NCBI GenBank assembly: GCA_903910245.1
Contig: CAIVYX010000051.1
Location: 1 to 8,887 of the forward strand
Direction of reading: 5' to 3'
Source of the DNA: an uncultured Opitutia bacterium
Lineage (GTDB): Bacteria; Verrucomicrobiota; Verrucomicrobiia; Opitutales; UBA953
Length of the DNA stretch: 8,887 nucleotides
Below the pieces are notes generated by a model, which searched no databases, was not told the origin of the DNA, and saw only the letters and a list, made by a program, of their open reading frames with translations. Within the stretch, counting starts at the first letter, position 1, and every line of letters begins with the position of its first letter. Position numbers and translations under genes: made by a program. Positions 7,204 to 8,887 of the stretch are shown one piece after another.

Positions 7204-7988
7204 TCGCGCTGGTACCAAGCGAAGAAGGCGTACGCCATGCAGCCGAGGGCAAAGACCTCGTTGAATCCCTTCATGACGACGGCCCCCAAGATCATATCGG
7301 CCGCGGCGGAAAGGCTACTAATGCGCGGGGCGAGCCGGTAGGTCTCGTAGATGGGGTGGTCGCCGAAGATGAGCACCGCCCAGATGGGTAGGTCGGCAAT
7401 CATCAAGGCGAAGCAGTAGAACATCGCTTGGCCGTAGCCGATCCGCGGCAGCAGGGCCGACATGGAGAATAGCGGCCAGACCATCAGAATAGCCGGAAGG
7501 AACATCGACCAATGCTCCAGCACATGGAGCGGGCGACTGCGCAGCGCAGCCTCATAGAGCTCCGGGAAATGCCACATGGAGAAGCACATCGTGAAGATCA
7601 GGCCGCCGGTGATTGGATGCGTGAGCACGCGTAAGGTACGCGCTAGGCGCGGACGGCCTCCGAGCAGCCAACCGTCGATGAATTCCGGCGGCAGGCCCGT
7701 CACGATGAGGGGCGCGGAGATATAAATCAGCAGCATGTGCTGCAGCATGTGCGCCCAGAACAGGAAGCTTTCGCCCAGTTGATCCAAGGGTGAGCCGACG
7801 GCGATGTAGGCAACCAGCACGCCGAGGTGAAAGCGGATCGCGTACCAGACGGGATACTTCGTCCGACCGGGGAGGAAACGCGCCCGGTACGGACCGCACA
7901 TCAGCGCGTGAGCCCAGCACGCTCCCACGACCAGGAGCAGCAGCAGCGGCTCCGTGTGCCAGTGGAGGGGGATACTCATCCCTTTCAT
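7197..7988 (-). CDS. ctaG: CtaG (PF09678 type), cytochrome c oxidase assembly protein
   Basis: Polytopic membrane protein of 263 residues from ATG 7988, with about seven membrane spans. It belongs to the caa3_CtaG family of Bacillus subtilis CtaG, needed for formation of active caa3 oxidase and thought to supply copper for CuB. It is unrelated to the Cox11 proteins also called CtaG. Motifs from ATG 7988: HWHTEPLLLLL near the N-terminus; GSPLDQLGE at 65-73; AHMLQHMLL at 79-87 followed by APLIVTGLPP; THP at 123-125; MWHFPELYEAAL at 138-149; LHVLEHWSMFLP at 154-165. The His and Met residues in these stretches are candidate copper ligands. Starts at TTG 8015 and ATG 7979 are also possible; none has a good Shine-Dalgarno site. 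It lies downstream of the oxidase genes on the same strand but beyond a terminator, and faces the permease gene with 6 nt between stops. Confidence 0.88.
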   Translation of the reverse strand: MKGMSIPLHWHTEPLLLLLVVGACWAHALMCGPYRARFLPGRTKYPVWYAIRFHLGVLVAYIAVGSPLDQLGESFLFWAHMLQHMLLIYISAPLIVTGLPPEFIDGWLLGGRPRLARTLRVLTHPITGGLIFTMCFSMWHFPELYEAALRSRPLHVLEHWSMFLPAILMVWPLFSMSALLPRIGYGQAMFYCFALMIADLPIWAVLIFGDHPIYETYRLAPRISSLSAAADMILGAVVMKGFNEVFALGCMAYAFFAWYQRDR

Positions 7989-8026
7989 ATGAAGCCGAGG
8001 CCGGCTGACCCGCAAGCGTGAGCACG

Positions 8027-8055
8027 AAAAAGGCCTCCGCCGGAGCGGAGGCCTT
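8027..8055 (-). terminator. Rho-independent terminator after the oxidase subunit IV gene
   Basis: A perfect 11-bp stem (AAGGCCTCCGC at 8030-8040, its complement at 8045-8055) around a 4-nt loop. Read on the minus strand, the stem runs into five Ts, ending at 8027, then CGTG. It starts about 22 nt after the subunit IV stop at 8078, so it ends the oxidase transcript before ctaG. The plus-strand side has no T-run, so it works in one direction. Confidence 0.85.
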
Positions 8056-8077
8056 CGTCAGGCAATCCACGTCAGCC

Positions 8078-8419
8078 TCAGCTGAACCAGCGGGTGTCGA
8101 TACGGTCGACCGAGAACAGCATGAGCAACGCGGTGTAGGTCGCGAACGCGAGCGCTAGGCCAGCGAAGAAGCACCAGAAGAGCAGGCGCTTATCGTAAAT
8201 CAGGTGCATGAACCACAGAATGACCGCGAAGAACTTGCCAGCGGACATCAGGGTCAGGATGGTCAGGACGGCGGCGGCGGGGATCGGCAGGAAAATCAGC
8301 ACAATCTCGGCACCGGTGACGACGGCCAGCCAGAGGGCCAACACGATGAAGTGGTGATAGCGGCGGACTTCCTCGGCGAGAAAGTCAGGGCTGAGAGCGG
8401 CTTCGTGAGAAGAGGACAT
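8078..8419 (-). CDS. Cytochrome c oxidase subunit IV (COX4_pro/CyoD-like)
   Basis: 113 residues, the usual size for the small prokaryotic subunit IV of haem-copper oxidases. Three membrane helices are predicted at about 24-44, 48-69 and 79-102. The hallmark is the second helix with its exit: LTILTLMSAGKFFAVILWFMHL, where MHL (71-73) is the conserved end of the family pattern. The N-terminal 20 residues are polar and probably cytoplasmic. The subunit has no redox cofactor and helps assembly or stability of the oxidase. ATG 8419 starts 15 nt after the subunit III stop on the same strand; the sequence before it has no purine-rich Shine-Dalgarno site. The strong terminator comes 22 nt after its stop. 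Symbols ctaF, coxD or cyoD are all used for this family; neighbours favour a cytochrome c oxidase over a quinol oxidase. Confidence 0.83.
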   Translation of the reverse strand: MSSSHEAALSPDFLAEEVRRYHHFIVLALWLAVVTGAEIVLIFLPIPAAAVLTILTLMSAGKFFAVILWFMHLIYDKRLLFWCFFAGLALAFATYTALLMLFSVDRIDTRWFS

Positions 8420-8434
8420 GGTCGGAAAGGTGGG

Positions 8435-8887
8435 TTACTTGGCGACGACCGGGAGACCCGTGCCCCAGATGCCGTTCGGCCCGAGGTATTCGACGAGGTA
8501 GACCGCCGTGAAGATGATGATCCAGACGATGTCGACGAAGTGCCAGTAGAGGCCCGCGATTTCGACATCGAGGGCGCCCATGTGGCCACCGAGTTTGCCA
8601 GAGAAGCTGTAGAAATACATCAGGATGAGCCAGAGTACGCCGATGGCGACGTGCGTGCCGTGCGTGCCGGTGAGGACGTAGAACGTCGAGCCGAGCACGC
8701 TGTTCTGGATGGTCAGGCCCTGATGGTAGAAGTGCGTGAACTCGAAGACCTGGCAGCCCAAGAAGATCAGGCCGAAGAAGATCACCCCCAGGACATTCCG
8801 GCGGAAGGACTTGAGCTGGCCCTTGTGCATCGCGGAGACCGCGAGCGCCATCAGGAACGAGGACATCAGCAGGATGAACGTCGAGAA
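8435..8887 (-). CDS. ctaE: Cytochrome c oxidase subunit III, 5' end cut by window
   Basis: The frame stays open to the right edge (FSTFILL precedes the ATG at 8866), so that ATG is internal and only the C-terminal 150 residues are present. Full-length bacterial relatives are roughly 190-280 residues. The visible part has about four membrane helices. Numbered from the first complete codon at 8887, family signatures are FEFTHFY at 48-54, with the Glu conserved in subunit III; STFYVLTGTHGTHVAIG at 67-83; and YWHFVDIVW at 114-122. All are core subunit III motifs. It is a membrane subunit of the aa3/caa3 oxidase that stabilises the catalytic subunit I and may guide oxygen; it binds no metal. The gene order subunit III, subunit IV, then ctaG fits a cta-type cluster, so subunits I and II are expected beyond the edge. 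Confidence 0.92.
   Translation of the reverse strand, partial: FSTFILLMSSFLMALAVSAMHKGQLKSFRRNVLGVIFFGLIFLGCQVFEFTHFYHQGLTIQNSVLGSTFYVLTGTHGTHVAIGVLWLILMYFYSFSGKLGGHMGALDVEIAGLYWHFVDIVWIIIFTAVYLVEYLGPNGIWGTGLPVVAK

Noticed and set aside
7989..8015. Promoter for ctaG (TTGCGG, 17 nt, TCATAT on the minus strand)
   Set aside because: Each box matches only 3 of 6 consensus positions; too weak to list as a feature.
8027..8055. Hairpin as a bidirectional terminator
   Set aside because: The plus-strand side continues CGTCAGG with no T-run, and no plus-strand gene ends nearby.
7552..8070. 172-codon frame overlapping ctaG on the same strand
   Set aside because: Different frame from the CtaG protein, Arg/Ala/Pro-rich with no membrane helices; it would also run through the terminator hairpin.

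Overview
The window is a GC-rich stretch with strong G/C preference at third codon positions. It holds two blocks of bacterial genes that run towards each other, with almost no non-coding DNA. I recognise the genes by motif and architecture only; no database search was possible. The mix (a Bat operon with a BatD/BatE-type envelope set, an LPS-transport permease, and a caa3-type oxidase cluster with a PF09678-type CtaG) points to an aerobic diderm bacterium. My best guess is Verrucomicrobiota, perhaps Opitutae, but the sequence alone does not settle the phylum.

Plus strand, 2 to 7190: a Bat ('Bacteroides aerotolerance') operon. In order it has a DUF4381-like membrane protein cut by the left edge, BatA and BatB (two membrane-anchored von Willebrand A proteins with intact MIDAS motifs), a BatC-like secreted TPR/coiled-coil protein, BatD (large exported protein with a C-terminal anchor) and BatE (TPR, two membrane spans, SH3-like domain). 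An LptF/LptG-family permease follows. Genes 1 to 6 overlap or lie within 3 nt of each other (TGATG and ATGA junctions), so they are probably one translationally coupled transcript. A textbook Shine-Dalgarno site is seen only before batA, with a weaker one before batD. The usual upstream partners (a MoxR-type AAA+ ATPase and a DUF58 protein) would be expected beyond the left edge.

Minus strand, 8887 to 7197: the distal end of a cytochrome c oxidase operon. It has subunit III (N-terminus cut by the right edge), the small subunit IV, a strong rho-independent terminator, and then a CtaG copper-assembly protein. The last plus gene and ctaG converge with only 6 nt between their stop codons. Both stop codons sit in the arms of one small hairpin.

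Functionally, the oxidase block serves aerobic respiration. The Bat block is a conserved envelope system linked to oxygen or stress tolerance, whose biochemical role is still poorly defined. I see no mobile element, CRISPR array, tRNA or rRNA, and no clear novel defence or biosynthetic system. No gene-free stretch exceeds 300 bases; the longest gap is 89 nt (7989-8077), and it holds the terminator.
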